50,613 nucleotides of DNA. It comes from Chitinophagaceae bacterium (GTDB taxonomy: Bacteria > Bacteroidota > Bacteroidia > Chitinophagales > Chitinophagaceae). The position numbers were made by a program, and so were the translations under genes. The stretch spans positions 1 through 50,613 of the forward strand of contig JAEUVK010000051.1 of assembly GCA_016787135.1 (NCBI GenBank), given 5' to 3'. Below, one piece after another: positions 25,109 through 34,612 of the stretch. How positions within the stretch are numbered: position 1 is the first letter of the stretch; each line of letters opens with the position of its first letter. Below the pieces are notes generated by a model, which was not told the origin of the DNA, did not search any database, and worked only from the letters and a program-made list of their open reading frames with translations.

Positions 25109-28100
25109 TCAGAACTGCCAGCCAAACGAAATGAGCGGTAATCTATCTTCTTCTGAAGCTGTATAGCTGGCCGTAATCACGATCTTCTTCAAAGGGGCAA
25201 ACCACAACCCTCCGCCATACCCACTTTTCCATTTATGCACCGGGTCGTTATCAGCCCATACACGACCTACATCATGGAACAGCAATACGCCTATTGAACC
25301 TGGGAAAAGATAGGTACGGAAATCGCCGATCTTTAGACGGATCTCTGTGTTATTGTAAATCATGGAATGACCGGCAAAACGATACTTCCTGTACCCTCTC
25401 AGGTTATCCAGCCCACCGATGTACTGCGCCTGGAAAAATTCGAAATCACCGAAATTGTGACCTGCTCCCAATCTTGTCGCCAGCACGAACCCAGCCCGCT
25501 TGCTGAAACTGACAAAAAGCGACATATCAGAACGAAGTTGCGTTACACTATGACTGTTATTATTCAGCCCTTTCCATGCTTTTACTGATGTTTGCCAGTG
25601 CAAACCTCTTGACGGTAATATCTTATCATTACGGTTGTCGATATTAAATGTCAATATACCTCCGGCAAAAGACTGGTTACTGAATAACGTGACCGGGTCA
25701 AGGCCATTGGCAGTTGTATTTAATATAAAACGGTCTTTATTATCATCCTCGTCCAGGGAAAAGAACTGAAAAGCCGGCCCTATCGTCATGTTAACATCAG
25801 CGGCTATATTTTTCCTTACCAGAAGGGAGAATTCTCCCGCCCTGTAACGGGCCCGGTAATAACGGAACTTACCCGGTTGTGTCTTATCATACACAGTACT
25901 GTTGCCATAGCCAAAGAAATTGTTCGTTGAATGCGGCGCTTTGATGTCCGCATCAAAAACAAGGTCTGTTTTCCTCCCCAATACACCTGTGAATTCTGAC
26001 CTCCACCGGAAGTTATAGGCCTTTGTGGCCAATGCATGGTTTGCCGAAAATTGCTGGACCATCTTATAAGGTCTCTTCCGGAAACCATGCCGTATCATTT
26101 TTACCGAAACCCCAAGAAACAATCCATCATCAGGATTATAATTGGCAGACAAAAGAGGGATATTCTGATCGTAAGCATAATAAAGCCTCTCATACTTATT
26201 AACGTCAGGATCTCCGGATATTTTTGAGTTGATGCGCCCTTTTACTGTATTTTGCTCCCTGTCTGTATCATAGGCAATATTTTGGCCAGCCGGAGAATTT
26301 GCCCTGCCTTCAAATATATCATTACCGCTTCCCCCAATCATTCTGATCCTGATCTTATCACCTTCTCCATGTATCACAAACTTATCATCGCCACCCATTG
26401 CATATAAACGGATCTCCTTCGTGACTTTTGGCTCAAATATTCTGTCATACATTTTTACAGACAGTTCTCCTTCTTTTGTGATCTTGAATACCTGTACCCG
26501 GACTGAGCCGTCGCTGTTCCTGGCAATGTCAAACAATTCTTTTTTATCACTGGCTGTTACACTCACGATCCTTGAAAGGAAGTAATAGTATTCCATCATT
26601 TCGCCGGCAAAATTTTTCCTGCGTTCTTTTAGTTTTTCAATGATCTCTTTATTGCGCGGCAATTCCCTGATGGGAGCTGGTTGTACCCCCAGCGCTTTTT
26701 CGATCAGCGCATCCGTCATCAGTGGCAGGATTTCATCAACTGCCTTTTTCCAGTCTTCTTCACTTAAACTGTTCAAAAAAGCACGATCAATGTTCTTTGC
26801 ATTAAAATTATACGTCTTGATATTAATCGCTTTTGAACGAAAGCCTTGTACCTGTGGTGATATCCATGGTTTTCTTGCGATGGACGGAAGCAAACCTGAA
26901 CTGACGAAGAACGGTTGATCCCTGTCCCGCGGCATCGGGAAAAATGTTTTTCCTTTTCCATTATCTTCAGCTCCCCAGCGCCATTGATCTTCGTGGCGGT
27001 CCCAGTCCATGATAAACATATCCAGTAATCTTGCTTTCAGCAACGCATGTTGATCGAGTGAGTTATCATTGTCATCTTTCAGTTTATCAGCCATTTCATC
27101 GGTACTGTATGACTTTTTTACATTGCCGGGTATTCTCTCTTCAAATAATGCAAAACTATTAGCAAAATCATTTCTGAATCTTCCCAGAAGCGGATCATCC
27201 GGAATATATACAAGCCGTGGATTGGCATGGGGTACTCCAGCCGCTTCAGCAAACAGCGGCACAGATAATGCAGCATAAGGATAAGAAGCAGACACTCCAT
27301 CACCCACAAGATCTTTTACAAAAGTACCCCGCAGATCAGGAGGTAATGCAGCATCCGTAACGGATTTTTCCATTAATCGCAAAACATACTGCCGGCCGGC
27401 TGAATCTTCCAAACGCAATGATCTTGTCTGGTGGCCACCCCCTCTTTTTAACGGGGTAAGTCCACCAAACTCTTTTCCTAAACTGATTACCGGAACACGG
27501 ATAGGCGTTTTCCATTCCTTGCGATAATTTTTTCCAAGAAAAAAATGCCGCATCCCATTCGACCTGAATTTACCGGATGCAATTACCGTCATCGAATCAG
27601 GAAATGGTTTTGCTGTTTCTCCTGCCGTTTTTTGTGCGACTGGCAGATTATTCAGTCTTTTTGTAAAAACCGGTTGTTGCAGATCACTGCTGGCAAGCGT
27701 ATAAAATTTCACTTCAACTTCTCCTTGTGCAGTTACTTCTACTACAGCAAATCCATTTTCCGCTTCGGCAAATAAACTGTTCCTTCCTTTTTTTACCTGT
27801 GTAGCTTTAGACCCTGATCCGCTTACGATGAAAGAAATACTATCATGCATTAAAAATTGCAGGTTATGCTCGTGACCGGCGGCATGGATCACATTCGGAT
27901 GCTGCTTCATGACCTCTTCTATCTGCCCGATCATATTTTTGTACTGCGGGTGCCTTGTGTCCTGGATATTGCCAAATACTCCTCTTGTTATGGGATATAT
28001 AGAACCAATAACCGGTAATGGAATATAGAGATTCGGCGAAGCCTCTGTTAAAGGAAAGATATGCTGCCTGAGTGTAAAGTACCCGCCATGTTTACCATGT

Positions 28101-28756
28101 GTATAGAACGGATGATGCATGGCCAGCAGGATAAGCCTGTCAGGGTAAGAGCCAATGATATCTTTCAAAGCAGCCACCACTTCCTCTTCTGTCTTAAACT
28201 CACAACCAGACTCCAGTCCTGTCTTTTCTCCCTTCTCCAACCACCATTGACTGTCCATGAAAATAATAACGATCTTTTCTCCCACCTGCACTTCCACTGG
28301 GCCCGGACATCCATTAGCCGGCAGTACCTGTACGTTAGGCAACGCCAGTTTATTTATATAGTTCCATTGATTCTGCGCCTGCTCCAATGCTCCGGCTTTT
28401 CCCTTTTTCCAGTCATGGTTGCCGGGAATAAAAAAAGCTTTTGCATTCTTTCCCTGTACTACTGATACCTGGTAATCAAGTATCGCTTTAGCAGCTGCAT
28501 AGCTTTTACTATTCTCATCCGGCAATCCAACAGGGTAAATATTATCGCCAAGATAAATCAGAGTATTGCCGCTATCATTCCAGTCAACATGCTGCCTGAG
28601 CCAATCGCAGACCGGATGTTTATTTTCCTTTAGCTCACCGGCATCGCCCACGAGAAATATACGTTGCACCACCTGCCCTCTGTTACTTTCCTGTGCAGAT
28701 ACAAGAGATACTAATTGAATAAAAATGAGAAATCCTGTAAAAATATATTGTTTCAT
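25109..28756 (-). CDS. Metallophosphoesterase / kinase-like region / outer-membrane barrel fusion
   Basis: The product has 1215 residues with a signal peptide (1-22, SLVSAQ). The first 330 residues are a calcineurin-like phosphoesterase: GDAG (Asp38), LGDNIYP (Asp71, Asn72), PGNHDW (113-116), MHHPFY and GHEHNLQF. Residues about 430-720 hold RSLRLEDSAGRQYVLRLME, MDWDRHEDQW (583-592) and PRDRDQPFF (about 609-617), a pattern like the catalytic and metal loops of CotH/HipA-type kinases. From about 850 a surface-antigen/Omp85-like barrel runs to the terminal FGWQF. An ATG at 28804 overlapping the upstream stop as ATGA would add 16 residues; ATG 28756 gives a normal signal peptide. The domain order is clear; the substrate is not. 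Confidence 0.8.
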   Translation of the reverse strand: MKQYIFTGFLIFIQLVSLVSAQESNRGQVVQRIFLVGDAGELKENKHPVCDWLRQHVDWNDSGNTLIYLGDNIYPVGLPDENSKSYAAAKAILDYQVSVVQGKNAKAFFIPGNHDWKKGKAGALEQAQNQWNYINKLALPNVQVLPANGCPGPVEVQVGEKIVIIFMDSQWWLEKGEKTGLESGCEFKTEEEVVAALKDIIGSYPDRLILLAMHHPFYTHGKHGGYFTLRQHIFPLTEASPNLYIPLPVIGSIYPITRGVFGNIQDTRHPQYKNMIGQIEEVMKQHPNVIHAAGHEHNLQFLMHDSISFIVSGSGSKATQVKKGRNSLFAEAENGFAVVEVTAQGEVEVKFYTLASSDLQQPVFTKRLNNLPVAQKTAGETAKPFPDSMTVIASGKFRSNGMRHFFLGKNYRKEWKTPIRVPVISLGKEFGGLTPLKRGGGHQTRSLRLEDSAGRQYVLRLMEKSVTDAALPPDLRGTFVKDLVGDGVSASYPYAALSVPLFAEAAGVPHANPRLVYIPDDPLLGRFRNDFANSFALFEERIPGNVKKSYSTDEMADKLKDDNDNSLDQHALLKARLLDMFIMDWDRHEDQWRWGAEDNGKGKTFFPMPRDRDQPFFVSSGLLPSIARKPWISPQVQGFRSKAINIKTYNFNAKNIDRAFLNSLSEEDWKKAVDEILPLMTDALIEKALGVQPAPIRELPRNKEIIEKLKERRKNFAGEMMEYYYFLSRIVSVTASDKKELFDIARNSDGSVRVQVFKITKEGELSVKMYDRIFEPKVTKEIRLYAMGGDDKFVIHGEGDKIRIRMIGGSGNDIFEGRANSPAGQNIAYDTDREQNTVKGRINSKISGDPDVNKYERLYYAYDQNIPLLSANYNPDDGLFLGVSVKMIRHGFRKRPYKMVQQFSANHALATKAYNFRWRSEFTGVLGRKTDLVFDADIKAPHSTNNFFGYGNSTVYDKTQPGKFRYYRARYRAGEFSLLVRKNIAADVNMTIGPAFQFFSLDEDDNKDRFILNTTANGLDPVTLFSNQSFAGGILTFNIDNRNDKILPSRGLHWQTSVKAWKGLNNNSHSVTQLRSDMSLFVSFSKRAGFVLATRLGAGHNFGDFEFFQAQYIGGLDNLRGYRKYRFAGHSMIYNNTEIRLKIGDFRTYLFPGSIGVLLFHDVGRVWADNDPVHKWKSGYGGGLWFAPLKKIVITASYTASEEDRLPLISFGWQF

Positions 28757-28800
28757 TGCAGCTATTATTGGATATACTCCGAATGCCCGGCCTCCCGGTT

Positions 28801-29631
28801 TCATTTTTTATAGGGAAAATAAAGGATCGACCCTTTCCCCTGCACGCCTTCATTGGATATGAACATATCGCCATTAGGGGCAAATGTGATTCCCTCCGGC
28901 TGCTGAAAATGATCTGCATTGATCTCATACACCTGCTCCAAAACACCTTCCCTGCTGCATTGCAACAACACTTTCCCAATGGAAGCAATGATAAAAAGTT
29001 TGTTCATTACCGGGTTCAATGCAGCTGCAGAGGGCTTGCATTCGATCTGGTTGTCTTTTGCCATCCTGCGTATGTCTTTCCATTGAATGGTAAAATACAC
29101 TCCGGGCAGGAATTTTTTTTCTGCAAGATCAAATTTATAGGCATTGATGCTTGTGCTATTCCGGCCACATTCTTTACATATCAGCACTAATTGTTCCAAT
29201 GTCTTATCATAGTAAAGGCTTTCAAACTCTGTTTCTTTGCCAAAATTGCTTTCAAATTGTCCCACCAATTTATGATCGGTCATCGTCACCTGGAAAATAT
29301 GGCCTTTGCTGTTCATTACATAATAATATTCACCTGCTTTCACCACATCTTCGTAATCCTCTTTTTTCCCGAATTCAAATACTTCATGTCTGCCGGTAAA
29401 GGGATCGACAAAAAAAATCTTCCCGGCTTCATCATTGATCGCCACCAGCTTATCATGGCTTATATAATCAATCCCCGATATTTCCCTTAATGGCCTTTTC
29501 AAAATCACCATACTCTTTTCCGTTTCGTTATAGCCGGGTATAGCCGGTACAAACGATTTTCCATCCAGCCTGTTACAACTCCCGTATATCATCATACAAA
29601 AACTTAAAAACAGTAAGAAAACACATCTCAT
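28801..29631 (-). CDS. SdiA-regulated-domain lipoprotein
   Basis: A 276-residue lipoprotein (lipobox IYGSC, Cys19) whose body fits the SdiA-regulated / phytase-like propeller family: LREISGIDYISHDKLVAINDEAG, EDYEDVVKAGEYYYVMNSKG, ETEFESLYYDKTLEQLVLICK, and the closing FQQPEGITFAPNGDMFISNEG. The propeller is likely in the periplasm or on the outer membrane and may bind Ca2+ or organophosphate. Its TGA stop overlaps an ATG of the phosphoesterase/barrel gene, so the two are almost certainly one operon. A joint role in extracellular phosphate ester handling is inferred. Confidence 0.78.
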   Translation of the reverse strand: MRCVFLLFLSFCMMIYGSCNRLDGKSFVPAIPGYNETEKSMVILKRPLREISGIDYISHDKLVAINDEAGKIFFVDPFTGRHEVFEFGKKEDYEDVVKAGEYYYVMNSKGHIFQVTMTDHKLVGQFESNFGKETEFESLYYDKTLEQLVLICKECGRNSTSINAYKFDLAEKKFLPGVYFTIQWKDIRRMAKDNQIECKPSAAALNPVMNKLFIIASIGKVLLQCSREGVLEQVYEINADHFQQPEGITFAPNGDMFISNEGVQGKGSILYFPYKK

Positions 29632-29684
29632 TGCTCTAATTTACACCCTTTTATTACTTAATTTAGTGGTATTGCGAATAACTT

Positions 29685-30926
29685 ATGAACGAAGAGATTT
29701 TACTGCAGGATACCAAACAATTCGTCACCGGTCTTTTTGAAGATAAAGTGAACAAGGCCTTCTTTTTTCATAATGTCCGCCATACGCAGACAGTTGTCAA
29801 AGCAGTTGAGGATATGGCTTTATATTATCAGCTATCCGGCCAAGACAGGCTGGCTGTGCTGTTAGCTGCCTGGTTTCATGATACTGGTTACAGCCGCGGA
29901 AGTGCAGAAAGCCATGAAGAAGAAAGTGTCCGCATTGCAGAATCCTACCTGGAGAAAAAAGAGATCAGCCCTTCAGTTATTGATAAAGTGAAGAGTTCAA
30001 TAAGAGCTACCAAAATGCCTCAATCTCCTGCAAGCCTTATTGAACAGATCATCTGTGATGCTGATCTTTCCCATCTCGGAACGGATGATTTTGATAAAGA
30101 AAGTAAGCTGCTCCGTAAAGAGCTGGCTGCCGTTTACAATAAAGAGATCAGTAAAAAAGACTGGAGAAAAGAAAACATACAATTCTTTCAGTCACACCGG
30201 TATTTTACGGATTATGGCCGCACCAGGCTGGAACCAGTGAAACAGCAGCATTTGCTCGAAATGCTGAATCGTGAAAAGGAGAAAGACACTGAAACAAAAA
30301 ATAAAAAAGGAGAAACATTAAAAGGGCCGGAAACGGTAACTGTCAAAGCATCTGACAACGTCAAATCTGAAAAGGATAAATTGAAAGAAAGCAGGACCGA
30401 ACGTGGTACCGCCACTATGTTCCGCATCATGAGTGACAACCATGTTAGCCTTAGCCAGATGGCAGACAGCAAGGCCAATATCATGATCTCAGTGAATACG
30501 ATCGTCCTTTCTATTCTTGTTTCAGTATTATTCGGCAAACTTCAATACTACCCGCAGTTCATTATCCCTACAATCATACTTGCCTCTGTTTGCCTGGGCG
30601 CCATCATTTTTGCTATACTTGCAACCAGACCAAATATCACCCGCGGCACTTTCAGCAAAGATGATGTACAGCAAAAAAAAGTGAACCTGCTTTTCTTCGG
30701 CAATTTTCATAAAATGGACCTTCCTGATTATGACTGGGCCATGAAAGAAATGATGAACGACAGGGAATACCTTTACGGCAGCATGATCAAAGACATTTAT
30801 TTTCTTGGCAAAGTGCTGGCTAAAAAATATGAACGGCTGCGTACATCATACACAGTTTTCATGTACGGACTTATCACTGCTATCATAGCATTTATCATTG
30901 CAGCTATTATTGGCATGCCTTCGTAG
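29685..30926 (+). CDS. HD phosphohydrolase fused to a Pycsar-type transmembrane effector domain
   Basis: A 413-residue protein. Residues 1-200 form an HD domain: His33 in NVRHTQTV, His65-Asp66 in WFHDTGYS, His77, and an Asp pair in CDADLSHLG. A charged low-complexity linker (about 205-240) follows. The C-terminal 170 residues match the DUF5706/PycTM effector pattern (MFRIMSDNHVSLSQMADSKA) with helices near 262-282, 291-312 and 388-411. In Pycsar defence, a cyclase making cCMP or cUMP activates such effectors, which then impair the membrane. No cyclase is encoded beside it. The HD part could degrade the nucleotide or sense another one; this is a hypothesis. Confidence 0.82.
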   Translation: MNEEILLQDTKQFVTGLFEDKVNKAFFFHNVRHTQTVVKAVEDMALYYQLSGQDRLAVLLAAWFHDTGYSRGSAESHEEESVRIAESYLEKKEISPSVIDKVKSSIRATKMPQSPASLIEQIICDADLSHLGTDDFDKESKLLRKELAAVYNKEISKKDWRKENIQFFQSHRYFTDYGRTRLEPVKQQHLLEMLNREKEKDTETKNKKGETLKGPETVTVKASDNVKSEKDKLKESRTERGTATMFRIMSDNHVSLSQMADSKANIMISVNTIVLSILVSVLFGKLQYYPQFIIPTIILASVCLGAIIFAILATRPNITRGTFSKDDVQQKKVNLLFFGNFHKMDLPDYDWAMKEMMNDREYLYGSMIKDIYFLGKVLAKKYERLRTSYTVFMYGLITAIIAFIIAAIIGMPS

Positions 30927-30932
30927 ATCCTT

Positions 30933-31709
30933 TCATCTGAGCCTGTAAGAGATACCTGCCCCAATACCAAAACCATTCGTGGTAAAGTCACTGTCCAGCG
31001 ACAATTTTTTATATGTATAAGAAACACCGACTGTAAAATAAAGATGGCGACTAACAGCAGCCTTATAAAGAAGGGAAATATTTACCGCTTTCAAATTATG
31101 CCATGAAGTAAAAGCAAGATCGCTGAAACTATTATATACCAGGCCAGTTGCTGTTCCTTTATAAGCCAAATTGGAATCCGGTCTTGATCCGAAGCCCGTC
31201 AACGGCACCGAAAGATCAAGGTACATTTTACTTTTTTTCCACGAAAAAGAAAGTGAGTTATATAAAGACAATGAAACGGAAGTAGCCCATGAATACTGGT
31301 CATCGATCTGCAAATACTGCGGATTGACGGAAATACTGTACCCTGTATAATTCTTCCACTTCCCGCCATTTTTCCTGAATATGGAAAAAGCATTGACATA
31401 TTGTATTAAGAATTCACTGGACCTTAACTGATCCTTAAAGGAATTGCCTGTTCCTATTGCAAACCCTGTCATGATACTTTTTTTACGCCGGGCACTATTA
31501 CTGGTAAAGGAATATTGCAGACCCGCCGTTAACACCTTCTCTGCAGAAACAGATAAAATATCGTCACTGAGTGTTTGTGAGCCGGCGCCTATCGTCAAAG
31601 AATGACTGTTGCCGGTCTCACTCACCTGCGCCATGGTACAATACACAAGGCTACATACAAAGAATAAGACCAGTAGCCCACGTTTGAGATACGTATTTCC
31701 TTTTCCCAT
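30933..31709 (-). CDS. Outer-membrane beta-barrel protein, function unknown
   Basis: A 258-residue exported protein with a signal peptide (about residues 1-27, ending CTMAQ) and then alternating strands rich in Ser, Tyr and Gly, ending GIGAGISYRLR. It is predicted as a small outer-membrane barrel and no family is recognised. It is third in a tight minus-strand operon after the DUF4270 lipoprotein and the FadL-like protein, starting 5 bases after the latter's stop. Its stop is 6 bases from that of the convergent HD/effector gene. Confidence 0.7.
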   Translation of the reverse strand: MGKGNTYLKRGLLVLFFVCSLVYCTMAQVSETGNSHSLTIGAGSQTLSDDILSVSAEKVLTAGLQYSFTSNSARRKKSIMTGFAIGTGNSFKDQLRSSEFLIQYVNAFSIFRKNGGKWKNYTGYSISVNPQYLQIDDQYSWATSVSLSLYNSLSFSWKKSKMYLDLSVPLTGFGSRPDSNLAYKGTATGLVYNSFSDLAFTSWHNLKAVNISLLYKAAVSRHLYFTVGVSYTYKKLSLDSDFTTNGFGIGAGISYRLR

Positions 31710-31714
31710 AATAA

Positions 31715-32968
31715 TCAGTTGTATTTTCTTCCTTTACTGAACAGAAAATCCCGATAGGAAAACCCAAGTGTCAGTTGCACGTAATTTTCTTTGATAAGCT
31801 TAGCTTGTGTAGTACCACGACTACCTGCCTCCACAGCAATGGTGTAAAGAAGGCTATTGTTAATGGCACCTCCCATGCCTGCCGTAAATCCGAACTCAGT
31901 AACGGGCTGGTTCCTGATCTGCAGGTAAGAATTATTCAGAAAAGCACCTACCTGAAAATATCTTTTTTCAAACAACTGGTTAGCCACATACTGTTGTTTT
32001 GAAAACTCAACACCTCCGGAAAAACGATGGCTGCTGACAAGCTGCCACCCGGCTTCTTTGATCTTTAAGGAAGACCAGTCTTCGTAGTTATAATCAAAGG
32101 CGAATGTTGTTTTCCTGTTTTTCTTCAAAGCAATACCAGCCGCATAAGTGTTGGGGAGATAAAAACGGCCATACTTGATAAAATCATCCTCTACCAGGAC
32201 AGTACCATTCTCTGTTACTGTCAGCGTTCTTTCTGCTACCATTTTGATCTTTGGGATGAACTTCCCTCCAAGGGAGATATCCCACTTTTTATTCAACGCT
32301 GTCGAATACAACGCACCAGCCTGGAATCGCAGCTGTCCAAAATAATCCTGCTGTTTCGTTGTAATGACTGATTGCAGGGCATCATCACTTATTGTTTCCG
32401 TCTGGTTGATGGCGCCTGCAATAACGGATGACCGTAACCCGGCAGAAAAATGTTTACTGATTAAGAAAGCATTGTTCCAGTAATACTCATTCAGCCCCCC
32501 ATCACCTTCATACGCCGTAACATAAGTAGTAGTAGAACCTTCAACAGGTTTATTGCCGCTGAACTTGTAATTGATATTGCTGAATTGCCGGATGCCGATA
32601 CTGCTGGCCCATGACCCGTTGATCTTAACGGCAAGGCCAAGTCTTTTTATCCAGAAATCTTTATTGCTGCTGTTCGTTGCGCTGATAGGGTCACCTTTAT
32701 ATTGTACAGACTTGCCGGCAGTGGCGACATCTACGGTATAAAAACTACGTGGCAGACCGGCAATAGATGCGGGGTTATTATCTATCACATAAAATGAAGA
32801 AGATAAAGCAAGGCCGGTACCCGCCATACCGCTGGTACGGTTGTATGCCCTGAAATCAATATCACCAACACCATACACAGAATACGGGCTATTCATATTT
32901 TGAGAATAGGTTGTAACAGAATAAAAGGCCGGCAATACTATGAAAATGAATATCGATATTTTACTCAT
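31715..32968 (-). CDS. FadL/OMPP1-like outer-membrane protein
   Basis: A 417-residue exported protein with a signal peptide (residues 1-23, ending TTYSQ). The N-terminal block SPYSVYGVGDIDFRAYNRTS and IDNNPASIAGLP resembles the hatch region of FadL/OMPP1 transporters of Bacteroidota, followed by about 14 predicted strands. A role in uptake of hydrophobic compounds is the family default but not shown. It starts 3 bases after the stop of the DUF4270 gene and is followed by another barrel gene; the three form one operon. Confidence 0.75.
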   Translation of the reverse strand: MSKISIFIFIVLPAFYSVTTYSQNMNSPYSVYGVGDIDFRAYNRTSGMAGTGLALSSSFYVIDNNPASIAGLPRSFYTVDVATAGKSVQYKGDPISATNSSNKDFWIKRLGLAVKINGSWASSIGIRQFSNINYKFSGNKPVEGSTTTYVTAYEGDGGLNEYYWNNAFLISKHFSAGLRSSVIAGAINQTETISDDALQSVITTKQQDYFGQLRFQAGALYSTALNKKWDISLGGKFIPKIKMVAERTLTVTENGTVLVEDDFIKYGRFYLPNTYAAGIALKKNRKTTFAFDYNYEDWSSLKIKEAGWQLVSSHRFSGGVEFSKQQYVANQLFEKRYFQVGAFLNNSYLQIRNQPVTEFGFTAGMGGAINNSLLYTIAVEAGSRGTTQAKLIKENYVQLTLGFSYRDFLFSKGRKYN

Positions 32969-32971
32969 ACT

Positions 32972-34309
32972 CTACTTATTAATGACGATCATATAAAGCA
33001 GCAGCTTAGAACTCTGGCTTCCGTGTAATGAATTGTTCAGAACAAGCCGGTTTACATTCATGGACGACACCGGTGAGTCATGCATCAGGAAAAAACCATT
33101 ATCCTCACTGCCGGATGTCGTCAGCAGTTGATTGATATAAGTCGTGATATTGAACCGATAGTAATTATTCTCCCCATACAGGTCGTCTGTTACAGGGCTG
33201 GCATTGAGGACAGCACTGCCGGTTGAATCATATACACTTGCCCCTGCAGTATTGGAAGCATCTGTCTGAACGAGGTATAACGAGGAAGGAAGCTTATACT
33301 TATTCTTATCAAATGAAAGATAAGCAGGCCTTACTACCAATTCAGCTTTTACCAGCTTTACTATTTTATCCGTTGTAACAAGGCTTCGAAGAGATGGGAA
33401 TATCATTTTCAGATAGACCCCTGTACCAGGTTGGAGGAACGACCGCTGGTTGGTTTGCGAAGCGATGATCTCCGTGATGCCGTTATTGCCACCCTGGACT
33501 ATTCCCGTCCCTGCTCTGTCGGCTTTCACCTGGTTGAATGAATATTCATTGGACAACGATGTAAAATCAATGTATTGTTTTTCCGGGAAAGGAATAGTAG
33601 TATGATAATGCACCCGCATGATCATGGCGCCTGCTGCCCCATTTACACCATATACAGCTGTTGTGTCATTGAGGCCGGTTGAAATAGAAATACCTTTGAA
33701 ATAATTCAAAAACTCTTCTTGCGTTGTCACGTCTGTTGACAGGTTCCTGAGTTTGGTAAAAAGCTCCTGCCCTTTAACATCACTCAGTCTTATTGAGACA
33801 GAATCGTCTAACACCGGCCTGATGTGCAAGGTTTGCGACCCAAGTGGTATAGCTTTCACCGGTATATCACTGGTATTATATAAGCTGCTGCTGTAGGTAT
33901 GTGTGATAGTTTGGGAAAGTTCATTTATATAAAATGTTTGCTGTCTCATTGTATCGCCATAATAATAATAATCACTGGGCTTGAAAATAAAAGTAAGTGA
34001 GTCAAAAAGCGCAGATGATGGAATGGCGGGAACGCTCAATGGTACCGTCATCTGGCAAAAACTTTTGGCAGATATAACTCCAAGATAAGGGTCGCTGTAC
34101 CGCCCGACAAGAAAAGAACTGGCATTGCTGGTAGCAAAAGAATCCAGTATGACTGTAGATAAGGCCACAGAAACGGTATCGGTGAATACAATATTGGTAT
34201 AACTGTTCTCCGGGTTATCTCCAAACTGAACATCCTGCCTGGTGCAGGATAATAGCAGCAATCCTGCAGGAAATATATATAGCATCTTTTTCAAAAACAT
34301 TAATAGCAT
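32972..34309 (-). CDS. DUF4270 lipoprotein
   Basis: A 445-residue lipoprotein (lipobox LLLLSC within residues 17-22) belonging to the Bacteroidota family DUF4270. Visible signatures are an early VSTVILDS-like segment (VALSTVILDSFATSN), FLVGRYSDPYLGVISAKSFC, and later KLVKAELVVRPAYLS. It is a surface or periplasmic beta-rich protein of unknown function. The start is ATG 34309; ATG 34300 is equally possible and changes only three residues. It is the first gene of the operon with the FadL-like and barrel genes. No clear promoter was found in the upstream 335 bases; a TAAATTG near-match lies about 35 bases upstream. Confidence 0.82.
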   Translation of the reverse strand: MLLMFLKKMLYIFPAGLLLLSCTRQDVQFGDNPENSYTNIVFTDTVSVALSTVILDSFATSNASSFLVGRYSDPYLGVISAKSFCQMTVPLSVPAIPSSALFDSLTFIFKPSDYYYYGDTMRQQTFYINELSQTITHTYSSSLYNTSDIPVKAIPLGSQTLHIRPVLDDSVSIRLSDVKGQELFTKLRNLSTDVTTQEEFLNYFKGISISTGLNDTTAVYGVNGAAGAMIMRVHYHTTIPFPEKQYIDFTSLSNEYSFNQVKADRAGTGIVQGGNNGITEIIASQTNQRSFLQPGTGVYLKMIFPSLRSLVTTDKIVKLVKAELVVRPAYLSFDKNKYKLPSSLYLVQTDASNTAGASVYDSTGSAVLNASPVTDDLYGENNYYRFNITTYINQLLTTSGSEDNGFFLMHDSPVSSMNVNRLVLNNSLHGSQSSKLLLYMIVINK

Positions 34310-34505
34310 GGCGTTCCTTTATTATAATATAAATGATCGGAAGCGCAATTTATCTCCGCCTGATACTCCTTATTTGTTATAGTCTATCAACCGGCCTTTT
34401 TAATCGGCGAACCGGCAAGCTCTCCTGATGACCGCATTTTCATACCAGAAATACATGCCTGTTCCCGGTCAGAAGCATTATAGAGACCAGCGGCAGATTC
34501 ATCTA

Positions 34506-34513
34506 TAGTTTTG
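34506..34513 (+). promoter_or_regulatory. -7 box for the kelch / DUF4907 / kinase / regulator operon
   Basis: A perfect TAGTTTTG lies 131 bases before the ATG at 34645; no TTG is at the expected -33 distance. If used, it gives a long leader with two hairpins. Confidence 0.35.
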
Positions 34514-34590
34514 GCCGTTTTATCTATTTTAAGATAGCCTTCTCTTACTGTGCCGGTATTTTTATCAAAATTCTATTACAACAAATCTCC

Positions 34591-34612
34591 CGGCCATTTT
34601 CCGAAATGGCCG
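34591..34612 (+). promoter_or_regulatory. 9-bp inverted repeat in the kelch leader
   Basis: CGGCCATTT pairs perfectly with AAATGGCCG around TCCG, 32 bases before the ATG. There is no T-run, so it is more likely an operator, an RNA stabiliser or a regulatory hairpin than a terminator. Confidence 0.5.

Noticed and set aside
30933..34309. SusC/SusD-type polysaccharide utilisation locus
   Set aside because: The lipoprotein fits DUF4270 rather than SusD, and no TonB-dependent receptor of about 1000 residues is present.
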